Assembly (NCBI GenBank): GCA_963766505.1
Contig: CAVYAL010000010.1
Span: 310,001 to 374,000 of the forward strand
Length of the DNA: 64,000 nt
Source of the DNA: DATIRA01 sp963766505
GTDB taxonomy: Bacteria; Pseudomonadota; Gammaproteobacteria; Steroidobacterales; Steroidobacteraceae
Direction: 5' to 3'
Part shown: positions 7,891 to 18,072 of the stretch, piece after piece
How the letters are laid out: the number at the start of each line of letters is the position of its first letter
How positions within the stretch are numbered: the first letter of the stretch is position 1
Position numbers and translations under genes: made by a program
The notes under the pieces: generated by a model
The model's database searches: none
What the model was told of the DNA's origin: nothing
Seen by the model: only the letters and a program-made list of their open reading frames with translations

Positions 7891-8509
7891 ATGCTCGGAT
7901 ACCTCACACTCATCTTCGTATGCCAGCTCGTGGGCGAGCTGGTTGCCGTTGCGACGGGCTGGCCGGTCCCGGGACCGGTCATCGGCATGGTGCTGCTGTC
8001 GATCATCGCGATCGTCGGGGCTGGGTCCCGCGACCGTGGCGCTCGCCATCCCGTTGTACCGGCAATTCGCGAAGGTGCGGCGCTCGGCACCCGCTGTGGT
8101 CGTGAGCATAGTCGCCGGGTCCGCGACCGCGGCCATCTCGGCGGTCGGTAGCGCATGGCTCCTCGGGGGTTCGCGCGAGGCACTCGCTTCGCTCGCGCCG
8201 AAATCGGTCACCACGCCGGTGGCGATGGGCATCGCCGAGCAGCTTGGCGGCCTGCCTTCGCTGACGGCGGCACTCGTGATCATCACCGGCATACTTGGTG
8301 CGATCGCTGGGCCGTACGTGCTCGATCTGCTGCGAATCCGCAGCATGGCTGCACGCGGGCTGGCGATGGGCACAGCGAGCCACGGTATCGGCACGGCCCG
8401 CGCGATGCAGCTCAGCGAGGTCGCCGGCGCGTTCTCCGGGTTGGCGATGGGGCTCAACGCGCTGGCGACGGCGCTGCTGCTGCCGTTGCTGTGGCGGTTA
8501 TTGTCCTAG
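7891..8509 (+). pseudogene. Collapsed lrgA-lrgB (cidA-cidB) holin-like operon
   Basis: The first 43 codons from ATG 7891 (ribosome site AAGGGGG) encode an LrgA/CidA N-terminus: LTLIFVCQLVGELVAVATG and the hallmark PVPGPVIGMVLL. The sequence then switches by one frame near 8018 to the C-terminal two-thirds of LrgB: LGPATVALAIPLYRQ, APKSVTTPVAMGIAEQ, GTASHGIGTARA and the last membrane helices to the stop at 8509. The end of lrgA and the first about 70 codons of lrgB are missing, so a deletion fused two neighbouring genes that normally encode a membrane pair involved in export control or lysis. Removing one G would join the frames, but an intact pair could not result. Confidence 0.75.
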
Positions 8510-8565
8510 GGTCGCGGCGCACGAGGCCCTTGCTACACAGGCACGGCAGGCGGCCGCCCCAGCCG

Positions 8566-9324
8566 TTACCAGGTCGTCCAGCCTCCATCGACCGCGTAAA
8601 CGGCGCCGGTGATGAACGAGGCCTCGTCCGAGGCCAGGAACAGCGCGGCGTTGGCGATTTCACGCGGCGACGCCAGCCGCTTCATCGGGTGCATCCCCTC
8701 GATCATCTGCCGGCCTTCGGGCGTCGAGCAGGTGGTGGCGCGGATCAGCGGCGTGTCGACGCCGCCCGGTGCGATCGCGTTCACGCGGATGCCGTCGCCG
8801 GCGTAGTCGATCGCAGTGGTGCGGGTCAGGCCGACGACGCCGTGCTTGGCGGCGGTATAGGCCGCGGCGCTCGGAAAGCCCACCAGGCCGGCCGCGGACG
8901 CGATGTTCACGAGGCTGCCGCCGCCCGACTTCAGCATCGCGGCGAGTTCGTGCTTCATGCAGTGGAAGATGCCGTCGAGGTTGTTGCTGATCAGCTCGCG
9001 GTAGGCCGAGGTGTCGGTCTCGTGCAGCTTGCCGACGGGCCCTAGGATCCCGGCACAGTTGACCGCGACGTGCAGCCCACCCCAGCGATCCAGCATTTCG
9101 GAGATCGAGCGGGCGACGCCGGCCTCGTCCTGCACGTCGAGGTGAACGGGCAGGACGGAGTCACCGAACGAATGGCGGAACTCGTCGCTGACGCGCGCGA
9201 GGCGCTCGCCGTCGCGGTCGACCAGCACGACTCGCGCGCCTTCCTCGAGGAAACGCTGCGTGACGGCTTCGCCGATGCCGGAAGCCGCTCCGGTTACGTA
9301 ACAGGATCTGTCCTTCAGTCGCAC
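8566..9324 (-). CDS. Short-chain dehydrogenase/reductase (SDR), glucose-dehydrogenase-like
   Basis: 252-residue classical SDR. TGAASGIGEAV is the cofactor glycine motif, and VDRD after the second strand suggests NAD preference. LDVQD and NCAGILGP follow, then the catalytic Ser in NIASAAGLVG and Tyr/Lys in YTAAKHG. Near the end INPG is replaced by IAPGGVDTPL, and the tail SFITGAVYAVDGGWTTW is the usual tetramer-interface ending. Compared with the SDR at 6894 it lacks the basic tail, so the two probably serve different substrates. It lies on its own between the lrg remnant and a small lipoprotein gene. Confidence 0.88.
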   Translation of the reverse strand: MRLKDRSCYVTGAASGIGEAVTQRFLEEGARVVLVDRDGERLARVSDEFRHSFGDSVLPVHLDVQDEAGVARSISEMLDRWGGLHVAVNCAGILGPVGKLHETDTSAYRELISNNLDGIFHCMKHELAAMLKSGGGSLVNIASAAGLVGFPSAAAYTAAKHGVVGLTRTTAIDYAGDGIRVNAIAPGGVDTPLIRATTCSTPEGRQMIEGMHPMKRLASPREIANAALFLASDEASFITGAVYAVDGGWTTW

Positions 9325-9437
9325 GAGTGGCCTCCCGGATTCGCCAGCGCCCGATTCGCGGGCGGGTAAACGCGCGCCAGTTTACCGAAGGGGAGGTCGC
9401 GCCCGGAGCAATGGACTGGCGACGCCGCCTCGAGGCT

Positions 9438-9926
9438 CTACTGTGCGCAGGCGTAGCTGGCCTCGTCCCGGCGCAGCGACAGCTCGCCGGCCGCGATTCG
9501 CGCCTTGGTCTGCCGGGCCCGGTCCACGACCGCGTCGTCGGGCGGCAGTTCATAGCCGACCCCGGGCAGGTAGTAGCTTCCGTCCCGGTCCCGGCAGAGG
9601 CTGACGACCAGCTTGCCTCGAGCCGGGTCCTCGGATCCCTCCTGCGGTTCGGCGTAGCGCGAGAAGACGATTTCGGTCCGCTCCTCGCCCAGGTAGGTCG
9701 CCAGCACCGTCGCCGTGTACTCGATCCGCAGCAGCCGCTCGTCCTGTTGCGTCACCTGCTTCGCGCGCACGCTGGTGATCTCGACGAGCGCCGTGTAGTC
9801 GGTCGCCAGCATATTGTCTTCGACCGCGGCCGCCGCGAACTCGACCCGCTGTTGCTGCGCGCCGCCGGTGGGCCCGGTGCAGGCCGTCGACACGATCATG
9901 AGCAGGGCCAATGCGAAAGTCCGCAC
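9438..9926 (-). CDS. Small lipoprotein of unknown function
   Basis: 162-residue protein starting at GTG 9926, two bases after the stop of the CHAP-like gene upstream. The N-terminus (VRTFALALLMIVSTACTG) has a lipoprotein signal with lipobox STAC, so the mature protein should start at Cys16 and be membrane-anchored. The rest is polar and beta-prone, with two later cysteines (CRDRDG and the C-terminal YACAQ) that could form a disulfide. No domain is recognised. The tight spacing to the TIGR02594-like gene suggests one transcript and perhaps a shared envelope role; that is inference only. Confidence 0.6.
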   Translation of the reverse strand: MRTFALALLMIVSTACTGPTGGAQQQRVEFAAAAVEDNMLATDYTALVEITSVRAKQVTQQDERLLRIEYTATVLATYLGEERTEIVFSRYAEPQEGSEDPARGKLVVSLCRDRDGSYYLPGVGYELPPDDAVVDRARQTKARIAAGELSLRRDEASYACAQ

Positions 9927-9928
9927 CG

Positions 9929-10627
9929 TCAGCGTTCCGATCCCGCCGCACTCGCGTCGCCCTGGTAGATAGGCAGTTCGCCCTCGCCCGGATCGTGACC
10001 CGGCGGAAAGACGAAGGTGGTCCACACGTCTGCGGGGTACTCGGAGATCTGCACCTTGTCGCCCTGGTTGCCGCCGAGCATGTAGTACTTCGTGCCGTCC
10101 TCGTTGCTGCCGACGATGAACGCGACGTGGCCGCCGCCCTTTCTCGACTTGATTCCGATCGCGCCGTAGACGGGCCGTTCGAGCTTCTGTCCAAAGTCCT
10201 TCCAGGCCTTGGCGCGGAACGCCTTGGACACCGGCGTGATGTCGTTCTGCTTCATCACCCAGGCGACGAAGCTGCCACACCACGCGTTGCTTGCGCCGGA
10301 GTCGTCGGTGCCCCAGTACCTGCTCGCCTTGAAGTACTCGAGAATGCGCGGATTGGCCTTGCGCTTGCCCGACTTCTCCGAGACGCCGATCTCTGCCTCC
10401 GCGGTCTTCATCCACGGTGCGCGCTCAGCGTCCGCTCTCGGGGCCTGGACGAGCGGCACTACCGGACACCAGTCGTCGTGATCCCAGCGATTCCACCGGT
10501 CGAGGAACGGGTTCCGCCGCGGGTCGTGGTCCTGCAGCCCGAGGAGGTCGCAATGTCCTCGACTGAAGGTCGGCCGCAGGCCGCCGCCGAACGAGGGCCG
10601 CTGACCCGCCAATGGGAACCTCATCAT
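9929..10627 (-). CDS. TIGR02594-type NlpC/P60-like (CHAP) domain protein
   Basis: 232-residue protein whose last 170 residues form a papain-like peptidase domain of the TIGR02594 type, related to CHAP cell-wall amidases. WCGSFVAWVMKQ carries the nucleophilic cysteine and GGGHVAFIVGS the histidine; NPRILEYFKA and YMLGGNQGDKV are also characteristic. Such proteins cut peptidoglycan or act in phage-like or secreted contexts. No clear signal peptide is seen in the first 50 residues, which are Arg/Pro-rich and unlike the family, so the role may be cytoplasmic or need a partner. ATG 10627 is chosen because GGAGCAG lies about 8 bases upstream; a longer frame to 10786 has no support. Confidence 0.75.
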   Translation of the reverse strand: MMRFPLAGQRPSFGGGLRPTFSRGHCDLLGLQDHDPRRNPFLDRWNRWDHDDWCPVVPLVQAPRADAERAPWMKTAEAEIGVSEKSGKRKANPRILEYFKASRYWGTDDSGASNAWCGSFVAWVMKQNDITPVSKAFRAKAWKDFGQKLERPVYGAIGIKSRKGGGHVAFIVGSNEDGTKYYMLGGNQGDKVQISEYPADVWTTFVFPPGHDPGEGELPIYQGDASAAGSER

Positions 10628-10812
10628 CGCTGCCTGCTCCCCCCGGATTCCGGCGCCGGCGTCTCCGCGGCGCATGAGTGGCAACGAGAATAGCGAGCGG
10701 TTAGAGCCGAGTCCAACGGCCTCGTGGCGGCGTGAGGGCGAGCCATCGGCGCCACCTGGCGTCGCTCCCGACCGATTCGTGTACATTCCAATCTGCGAAT
10801 CGGCGGGAAGCG

Positions 10813-12363
<1,551 letters not shown>

Positions 12364-12371
12364 CAGGCAGC

Positions 12372-13832
12372 TCAGTCGCCCGCGGCCAGCAGGTGCCGTC
12401 GCGAGCTATCCGCCAGCCGTTCGAGCCGGGCGAGGTCTACGCCGACCAGCCGGCCGTCCCACTTGCGAGCGCGGCCGGCTACGAAGACGTGGCGCACGTT
12501 TGCGGTGTCCATCGCCGTCACGATCGCACCGTAGGGGTCGTTGAGCGGCAGCACGCCGACGCTGCGGGGGTCGAGCACCAGCAGGTCGGCCTGCTTGCCG
12601 GGGGTCAGCGAGCCGATTCGGTCGTCCAGGTGGTTGACCCGTGCCCCGCCGAGCGTGGCGATGGCGAGTACCTCGCGGACGCTCAGCAGGCGCGGCGGGG
12701 ACTGCTCGTCGCGCTGCGCTCGCTGGTGAGCCAGCATCCGCTGCAGCGCGAGCGCCATGCGCATCTGGCCGAAGAACTCGCTGGAAACACTGGTCTCGAC
12801 GTCATTGCCGAGCCCGAGCGGCACGCCGCGGTCGAGGGCCTGCTGGAACGGTGGCACGCCGTGACCCATCTGCATCTCCACCGGCGCGGCGATCGAGACG
12901 CCGCCACCTGTGTCGGCTACCAGGTCCCATTCCTCGGCCGTCAGGTTGCAGCAGTGGATGTAGGTGTTGTCCGGGCCCATCTGCCCCGCGAGCGCCAGCA
13001 GCGTGCCGCTGCCGTTGACGTGCGTCGTGATCGGTACGCCGGCGCGCCGCGCCAGCGCCCAGTGCTCGGGATCGAGGCCTGCTGCCAGCGCCAGCGTCAG
13101 CAGCCCGTCCTGGCCGGCGAAGTGCTGCTCGCGCAGCCTCAGCAGGTCGTCCGGCCAGGCGTTGTCCGGCCCGCTCTGGCCGCTGCCGTAGGCATAGACC
13201 GCGCGCAGGCCGGCCTCGCGCAGCGCCTGCACTGCCCGATCGGCGTGTGCAGGCGAGTTGCCGATGTGCGACCAGTCGAGCACGGTCGTGACGCCCGCGT
13301 TCAGTGCGCCGAGTGCCGACAACAAGTTGCCGGTGTAGACGTCGTCCGGCCGGTATCGCGGTCGCAGTTCGCCGGTGATGCGCCGGAAGTAGTCCTCCAG
13401 CGTGCCGTCGGGCAGGATGTTGCGCAGTTGCCCCTGCCAGAGGTGGCGGTGCGTGTCGACGAAGCCCGGTGCGACGATCATGCCGTGCGCGTCGATGACG
13501 GCCGTGTCGGCGCCGGCGTCGATCTTCGGACCGACCGCGGCAATGCGCGCGCCGTCAACCAGCACGTCACCGGTGACGAAGTCGCCCAGCGCGGGGTCGA
13601 GCGTGAGCACCCAGCCGCCGCGGATCAGCAGGCGGCGACCGGGTTGGGGCGGTGGCGGACCTTCACCGGCAGCCCCCGCACCGGCGAGCAGCACGGGGCC
13701 GGCCATGCCGGCGGCCAGGAACTGGCGGCGGTCAAGCTGCGGCGGCGCGGCGCCCTCGGCTTCGATTAGAACCGGAGCAGCCCCTTCGCGCTGCGCAGGG
13801 GCGTATTCGATATCCTTACCGCGTACAGGCAT
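12372..13832 (-). CDS. Tat-exported amidohydrolase (cytosine deaminase/SsnA-like)
   Basis: 486-residue metal-dependent hydrolase of the amidohydrolase superfamily. A twin-arginine signal LDRRQFLAAGMAG lies near residue 34, before a hydrophobic run, implying folded export to the periplasm; the first 30 residues before it are unusually long. In the barrel, DTHRHLWQG is the HxH metal motif, TTHVNG and YIHCCNLT add histidines, and LGNDVETS has the metal-binding Asp. The C-terminal composite domain has GSLTPGKQADLLVLD. Family members deaminate or dechlorinate purine- or triazine-like rings, so the substrate is probably a small heterocycle or amide. An alternative start nearer the RR motif cannot be excluded. 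Confidence 0.85.
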   Translation of the reverse strand: MPVRGKDIEYAPAQREGAAPVLIEAEGAAPPQLDRRQFLAAGMAGPVLLAGAGAAGEGPPPPQPGRRLLIRGGWVLTLDPALGDFVTGDVLVDGARIAAVGPKIDAGADTAVIDAHGMIVAPGFVDTHRHLWQGQLRNILPDGTLEDYFRRITGELRPRYRPDDVYTGNLLSALGALNAGVTTVLDWSHIGNSPAHADRAVQALREAGLRAVYAYGSGQSGPDNAWPDDLLRLREQHFAGQDGLLTLALAAGLDPEHWALARRAGVPITTHVNGSGTLLALAGQMGPDNTYIHCCNLTAEEWDLVADTGGGVSIAAPVEMQMGHGVPPFQQALDRGVPLGLGNDVETSVSSEFFGQMRMALALQRMLAHQRAQRDEQSPPRLLSVREVLAIATLGGARVNHLDDRIGSLTPGKQADLLVLDPRSVGVLPLNDPYGAIVTAMDTANVRHVFVAGRARKWDGRLVGVDLARLERLADSSRRHLLAAGD

Positions 13833-13912
13833 CAGCTCGAATCATGCCTCGACACGCCGAGGGCGTACTCGTCGGGTCGTCCGATCTACGCCAATGAAGC
13901 CCGGTCGTCGGC

Positions 13913-15634
13913 TCACTTGCGCACTGCGTCGCTACGCTCGCGGATCGCCTTGAACTCCGAGCCTGGCTTCCACTGCGGCCAGCGTGTCGAGTTGCCCAGG
14001 TCCTCCAGGATCAGTCGGAACAGTTCGATGTCCTGCGCAGCGCCGCGCAGGTCCCAGTCCTCGCTCCAGGCGTCACAGGTCTGGTGATAGCAATTGGCGA
14101 TGAAGTCGGCAATCCACTGATCGCCCGCTTCGCGTCCGCCTTCGACCAGGTCCGATCCGCCGGCAATGCCCATGATCAGCAGCACAGGCACGCCGCCCTG
14201 CGCGAGCGGGAAGTGATCGGCCCGGTAGAACAGGCCGTTTTCAGGCAGGTTTTCAGGCGTCACGACGCGGCCCTGCACGGCTGCGAATCGCTCGAGGTCG
14301 TCTTCGAGTTCGCTCTGGCCCTCGCCGACCAGGATCACGTCCCGGGCGGGCCCGGCCGTCTGCAGGATGTCGAGCGTCAGGTTGGCGACCGTCTTCTCCA
14401 GCGGATAGACGGGATTCGCCGCGTATGCGGCCGAACCAAGCAGGCCACTCTCCTCAGCCGTCCAGGCGGCGAAAACCACGCTGCGCTCGAGCGGCGGCCC
14501 CGCGGCGAGGACGCGGGCGATTTCGAGCACGCCGGCGATGCCGAGCGCATCGTCATTGGCGCCCGGCCGCACCGTGCGGCCCTGTTCGTCGGGTTCGCCG
14601 ATACCGTACGAATCCCAGTGCGCCGACGTCATCAGGATCTCGTCCGGGCGGCTCGTCCCGGGCAGGATCGCGAGAACGTTGGCGCTTTCGAATTCCTCTA
14701 CAGTGACCGAGAGGTCTGCGGCGAACCTGAGGCCGTCGACTTCGAAAGCCTTGAAGTCCGGACTGCGCGCCTGGACACGAAGCTCGTCGAGATCGTAGCC
14801 CGCCTCGGCCAGCATCGCGGCCGCCACGTCACCGTGCAGCCAGCCCTGCAAGGCGACCGGTTCGTGCACGGAACCAGCCTTGACCACTGCGTAGTTCTCG
14901 CCCGGCGACGAGGACGCCACGTTCCAGCCGTAGCCGGCCGCCTCGGTCTCGTGGATGACCAGTGCGGCTTTGGCGCCACGTCGCGCCGCTTCCTCGAACT
15001 TGTAGGTCCAGCGTCCGTAGTAGGTCATGCGCCGGTTGCCGAAACGTCCGGCAACCGCTTCCTCGGGTCCGGCGGCAAAATCAGGATCGTTGACCAGGAA
15101 GAGCGCGACCTTGCCCTGGAGGTCGATATCGCCGAAGTCATCCCAGTCGCGCTCGGGCGCGTGGACACCAAAACCGACGAACACCACCGGCGCATCGAAG
15201 CTGAGTTCCTCGATGGGTCGCACGGTGCTCACTTCGACGTCGCTTCTTCTGCTCGATCGTCTTCGCCTTGCCGCCGACGTGGAACCGCAAGGTCTGCCGG
15301 TGCCTGGACCTGGGTGCGGATCATCGGCACGGACTGAACCCAGGTGCCGTTCTCGCCTCCGGGCTCGAGCCCGAGTTCGGCAAACTGGTCGATGATGTAC
15401 TGCACGGCCTTGCGTCCACCCGGCGTGCCCGGAGCGCGGCCCTCGAATTCATCCGCAGCGAGCGTCTTGACGATCATCGACAGTCGCTCGGTGTCGACTC
15501 CGGGCCGCCGGGCCAGCGACCGGCGAATTTCCGTTGCCAGTGGTGATCGAATCCGTGGAGGTCTCTGCATCGCGTGTACCGCAGGCCGTCACGGCGAGGC
15601 AAAGCGATCCGATCAGCAGCGCTCGATGCAGCAT
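13913..15634 (-). pseudogene. M28 family metallopeptidase lipoprotein, frameshifted three times
   Basis: Gene for an M28 zinc aminopeptidase with a PA-domain insert. ATG 15634 begins a lipoprotein signal (MLHRALLIGSLCLAVTAC). The following frame has ADEFEGRAPGTPGG and QFAELGLEPGG, then LRFHVGGKAKTIEQKK in a third frame, and the remaining 440 codons from about 15240 return to the first frame. They include TYYGRWTYKFEEAARRG, the metal-site region TSAHWDSYG, GANDDALGIAGVLE with the bridging Asp, WTAEESGLLGS with the catalytic and metal Glu, and YHQTCD with a metal His. Removing one base near 15545, 15292 and 15243 gives one continuous protein of about 573 residues, so these may be sequence errors rather than decay. 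Confidence 0.8.
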
Positions 15635-15685
15635 GGAAATCTCCGCTCCGGTTCCAGAACACCTTAGGGTACCGGATCTGTCTTG
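15482..15685 (-). repeat. Parent copy of the leader repeat found at 6748-6867
   Basis: The 5' part and upstream region of the M28 peptidase gene, which is matched by the fossil at 6748-6867. The best block is 15584-15685 (leader codons and about 50 bases upstream of the ATG). A second block, 15482-15497, matches after a gap present only in the fossil. Confidence 0.7.
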
Positions 15686-15804
15686 TTCACGGCCGTTGCG
15701 ACGCCGGGCGGTACGACCGGGGGCTGGCAATCGCAGCCCGATGCTGGCGTAGGATATGGTGTGTCGGGATTGTCTCGGCTCCTGACGCCTCCGGAGAAAT
15801 GAGG

Positions 15805-16281
15805 ATGCGGATGAACCTTTGTCGGCACTGGTGGATGCGCGCGGCCATGGGTCTTGCGGTGATTGCACTCGCAGGCTGCATGTCGAGCGCGTATGTCCAC
15901 GATCTGCCGCCGGGAGCGTATTACGGGGACGGGTACACGCACTACTGGCCAGGCCAGTACGGTTACCCGGGTTACTACGGGTATTCAGGCCATTACGGCC
16001 CGGGTCACTACCCGCCGCCCATCAACTACAAGGACCGGGAACGCAATCGGCACCCGGGACACACCCACGGTAGTGACGATCGGCGGTCGCACCGTGATCG
16101 TGACCGCGACGGCACGGATCAGCGTGGTGACGGACGGCGCAGGGACCCGGTGCCACCGCCTGCAGCGCCGCCGGCGTCCAGCGTCACGCCGGAGCTGGAC
16201 ACGCCGCGTGATCCACGCAGATCGAATGCGGCTCGAGCGGAAACGGGCAAGCAGACGAAAGTTCCCACGGCGCTCGACTGA
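15805..16281 (+). CDS. Gly/Tyr/Pro-rich outer-envelope lipoprotein
   Basis: 158-residue protein with a lipoprotein signal: basic start, hydrophobic run and lipobox LAGC, giving a mature N-terminal cysteine near residue 26. Residues 38-75 are an aromatic, glycine-rich stretch (YGDGYTHYWPGQYGYPGY and similar), followed by an Arg/Asp/His-rich hydrophilic region and a Pro-rich tail. Low-complexity Tyr/Gly/Pro lipoproteins of this kind are common in proteobacteria and unassigned. ATG 15805 is chosen because GGAG lies 8 bases upstream; ATGs at 15799 and 15811 are also in frame. No partner gene is evident. Confidence 0.65.
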   Translation: MRMNLCRHWWMRAAMGLAVIALAGCMSSAYVHDLPPGAYYGDGYTHYWPGQYGYPGYYGYSGHYGPGHYPPPINYKDRERNRHPGHTHGSDDRRSHRDRDRDGTDQRGDGRRRDPVPPPAAPPASSVTPELDTPRDPRRSNAARAETGKQTKVPTALD

Positions 16282-16314
16282 GCGCCTCGCGCCGCCCGGG
16301 CGGCACGCTGGTCC

Positions 16315-17010
16315 TCAGGGCAACTCTCGCAGCTCGCTCACGGTCATGACCCGGTCGATGCGACTGCCGTCCCAGTGGTAGCGGAAGTGCTTGCCCTGGA
16401 CCGGCAGAGAGACCGCGCGAGTGCGAAAGGCCGCGATGCACTCGCCGCCAGCGCGTCGGGCGCTACGGTAACTCAAGCCCCAGGAGCTGGCCGAGCGTCG
16501 CTCCGCGGCGAAGGCCTGGCAGGTGGGGTAGGTGGCCAGGTCGGGATCGCGCAGGTGCTTGAAGCTCGGGCCGCGCAGGTCGTCGAGCGGCTCGAGGACC
16601 TTGCCGACGTAACAGCGCCGCTCGAGCTCGGTGGCGGGTTCCGCAGTCTCGCGCAGGAAGCGCTCGGCGTGGAAGACGGTCTCGGCGACGGCGGTGTCCT
16701 CGTCGAGTGCGGCGTAGTAGACCCCGTAGCTGCCGTTGCTGAAGCGGCTCTCGCGACCGATGTGCGTGAATGCGGCCATCACGACCGAGGCGTTCGGGCC
16801 GGTCAACCAGTCTTCCTTCGGCACCCGGTAGAGCTCGCCGGCCTGGGCCCGCAGCCGGTCGTTGGTGAGACTCTCGATCGCGTAGGCGATCTCGAGTTCG
16901 TCGGGTGCGACCAGTGTTTCGAACAGCTCGATCGGCGGAAAGCGCGACGGGATGATCCGGTACTGCCGCCGGCCGGCGAGATCGCGGCGGCGGATGCGTG
17001 GACTAGCCAC
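16315..17010 (-). CDS. RES-domain toxin of a RES-Xre toxin-antitoxin pair
   Basis: 231-residue RES-domain protein. Known RES toxins degrade cellular NAD+ and so stop growth. The three conserved polar residues that name the family can be matched to Arg in LYRVPKEDW, Glu in DEDTAVAETVFH and Ser in SASSWGLSYRSAR. The gene overlaps the 3' end of the antitoxin gene by 8 bases (17003-17010), so both are translated from one message in the usual order, antitoxin first. ATG 17010 gives a slightly basic leader before the domain at residue 16. Length is normal for the longer RES subgroup. NAD+ cleavage is inferred from the family. Confidence 0.87.
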   Translation of the reverse strand: MASPRIRRRDLAGRRQYRIIPSRFPPIELFETLVAPDELEIAYAIESLTNDRLRAQAGELYRVPKEDWLTGPNASVVMAAFTHIGRESRFSNGSYGVYYAALDEDTAVAETVFHAERFLRETAEPATELERRCYVGKVLEPLDDLRGPSFKHLRDPDLATYPTCQAFAAERRSASSWGLSYRSARRAGGECIAAFRTRAVSLPVQGKHFRYHWDGSRIDRVMTVSELRELP

Positions 17011-17404
17011 GCCAGGCGTCGAGATGCCGGCGCACCTGGTAGAGGTCGTCGACGCGACCCTGGCGCATCACTTCGAGCGCGGATCGGCCGCCGAAGGCCT
17101 CGTTGGCGCGCTTGACCCAGGCGTCGGCACGGTCCTTCGCGGGCAGCAGGACGGCGAGCGCCTTGTAGATGCCGAGCAGCACGCTGATGCGCTCGAGCGT
17201 GTCGGCCGGCAGCCCGGCGACATCGCCGGCGCGCCAGCGGTAGAAGGTCCGGCGGCTCGGCTGGCCGAGCAGCCGCAGCTGGTCGTCGCCGGCCAGTTGC
17301 CACTCGCTCGCGAGATTGAAGAACGCCTTCAGCGCGACTGCGTCGACGCGCCTGCGATCGAAGGCGTCGAGCGGCGCGGCAGGGCGGGTGAGGGCGGTGC
17401 TCAT
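17003..17404 (-). CDS. Xre/MbcA/ParS-type antitoxin (DUF2384)
   Basis: 133-residue antitoxin paired with the RES toxin. The N-terminal half has a helix-turn-helix around QLRLLGQPSRRTFYRWRAG. The C-terminal half carries the DUF2384 toxin-binding domain (RISVLLGIYKALAVLLP, then ANEAFGGRSALEVMRQG). The C-terminal tail of this family normally blocks the toxin's NAD site. ATG 17404 is chosen because the promoter and operator lie immediately upstream; longer frames would cross them. Autoregulation is strongly suggested by a perfect palindrome 6 bases upstream of the start codon. Confidence 0.88.
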   Translation of the reverse strand: MSTALTRPAAPLDAFDRRRVDAVALKAFFNLASEWQLAGDDQLRLLGQPSRRTFYRWRAGDVAGLPADTLERISVLLGIYKALAVLLPAKDRADAWVKRANEAFGGRSALEVMRQGRVDDLYQVRRHLDAWRG

Positions 17405-17410
17405 GATGGT

Positions 17411-17426
17411 AGTGCCATTTGGCACT
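17411..17426. promoter_or_regulatory. Operator palindrome of the RES-Xre operon
   Basis: Perfect inverted repeat with 6-base arms, AGTGCC-ATTT-GGCACT, between the antitoxin start codon and the -10 box. It overlaps the expected transcription start, as expected for an autorepressing antitoxin site. Binding is inferred. Confidence 0.7.
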
Positions 17427-17430
17427 TGTA

Positions 17431-17459
17431 ATACTACATCGTGCCGGATGACAGGACAA
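17431..17459 (-). promoter_or_regulatory. Sigma-70 promoter of the RES-Xre operon
   Basis: On the minus strand, TTGTCC (17454-17459) and TAGTAT (17431-17436) are separated by exactly 17 bases. The start of transcription would fall near 17424, inside the operator, giving a leader of about 20 bases. Confidence 0.65.
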
Positions 17460-17588
17460 GGTAGCGAGGGTCCCCCCGTTTCAGTAGCCGGCGGGTCTGG
17501 AGTCGGCCCGCGGCGGCCGTGCAACGGCTCGATGTGGCCAGTGACCAGCCTCAGGCCTGGAAGCTGCGGCGCCGCCTCCCGGGCTGCC

Positions 17589-17882
17589 TCACCGCTTGCG
17601 TGGAGCGAATGCCTTCATCGTCAGGTCCCTGACGAGTTGGGTCGCTTTCGGGTTGGGCAACCCATAGCGGGCGAAGAGGTTCAGGTGGCGGTGCATTTCG
17701 AGCGCCGCCGCAGACGGGGAATCTGCGCTCTTGCAGCATTCCTTCAGTCGTCCGTTCAGGTCCGTGGCGACGGCAGGGAGGGGGCGCTTGCGCTCGTCTT
17801 CACCGCGGTCCCTGGGCTGCGACAGGCCCCAGTCGGCGGCCGTCGCGGTAACGTGATCGAGGCGATGTGTCGGCTGCGTCAT
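17589..17882 (-). CDS. Possible small hypothetical protein
   Basis: 97-residue open frame from ATG 17882 to a stop at 17589. It is basic, with a helix-like C-terminal half (MHRHLNLFARYGLPNPKATQ) and one CC pair. No domain is recognised, and no clear ribosome site is seen. It fills the stretch between the toxin-antitoxin promoter and the subtilase terminator, which otherwise has no gene. It could be a chance frame in GC-rich DNA. Confidence 0.3.
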   Translation of the reverse strand: MTQPTHRLDHVTATAADWGLSQPRDRGEDERKRPLPAVATDLNGRLKECCKSADSPSAAALEMHRHLNLFARYGLPNPKATQLVRDLTMKAFAPRKR

Positions 17883-18021
17883 GCGTCTGGCTGGCTCGCT
17901 CTTGAGGCGGGAATGCCTCTTGTCGGTGGCGCGCGCAGAATCCGCCGAAACGGCGCCGGCCGCAAGCGGATTCACCGATATCGCTCAGCCGCGCCGTCTT
18001 CCCGGGAGTCGGGAGATGAAC

Positions 18022-18051
18022 AAAAAAGGGCCTCCTCTTGCGAGGAGGCCC
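18022..18051 (-). terminator. Rho-independent terminator of the subtilase gene
   Basis: Ten-base perfect stem GGGCCTCCTC/GAGGAGGCCC (18028-18037 with 18042-18051), four-base loop, and on the minus strand a following run of six T (18022-18027). It lies 21 bases after the subtilase stop codon. Confidence 0.92.
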
Positions 18052-18072
18052 TTGAAGACCGGTCGTGATCGC

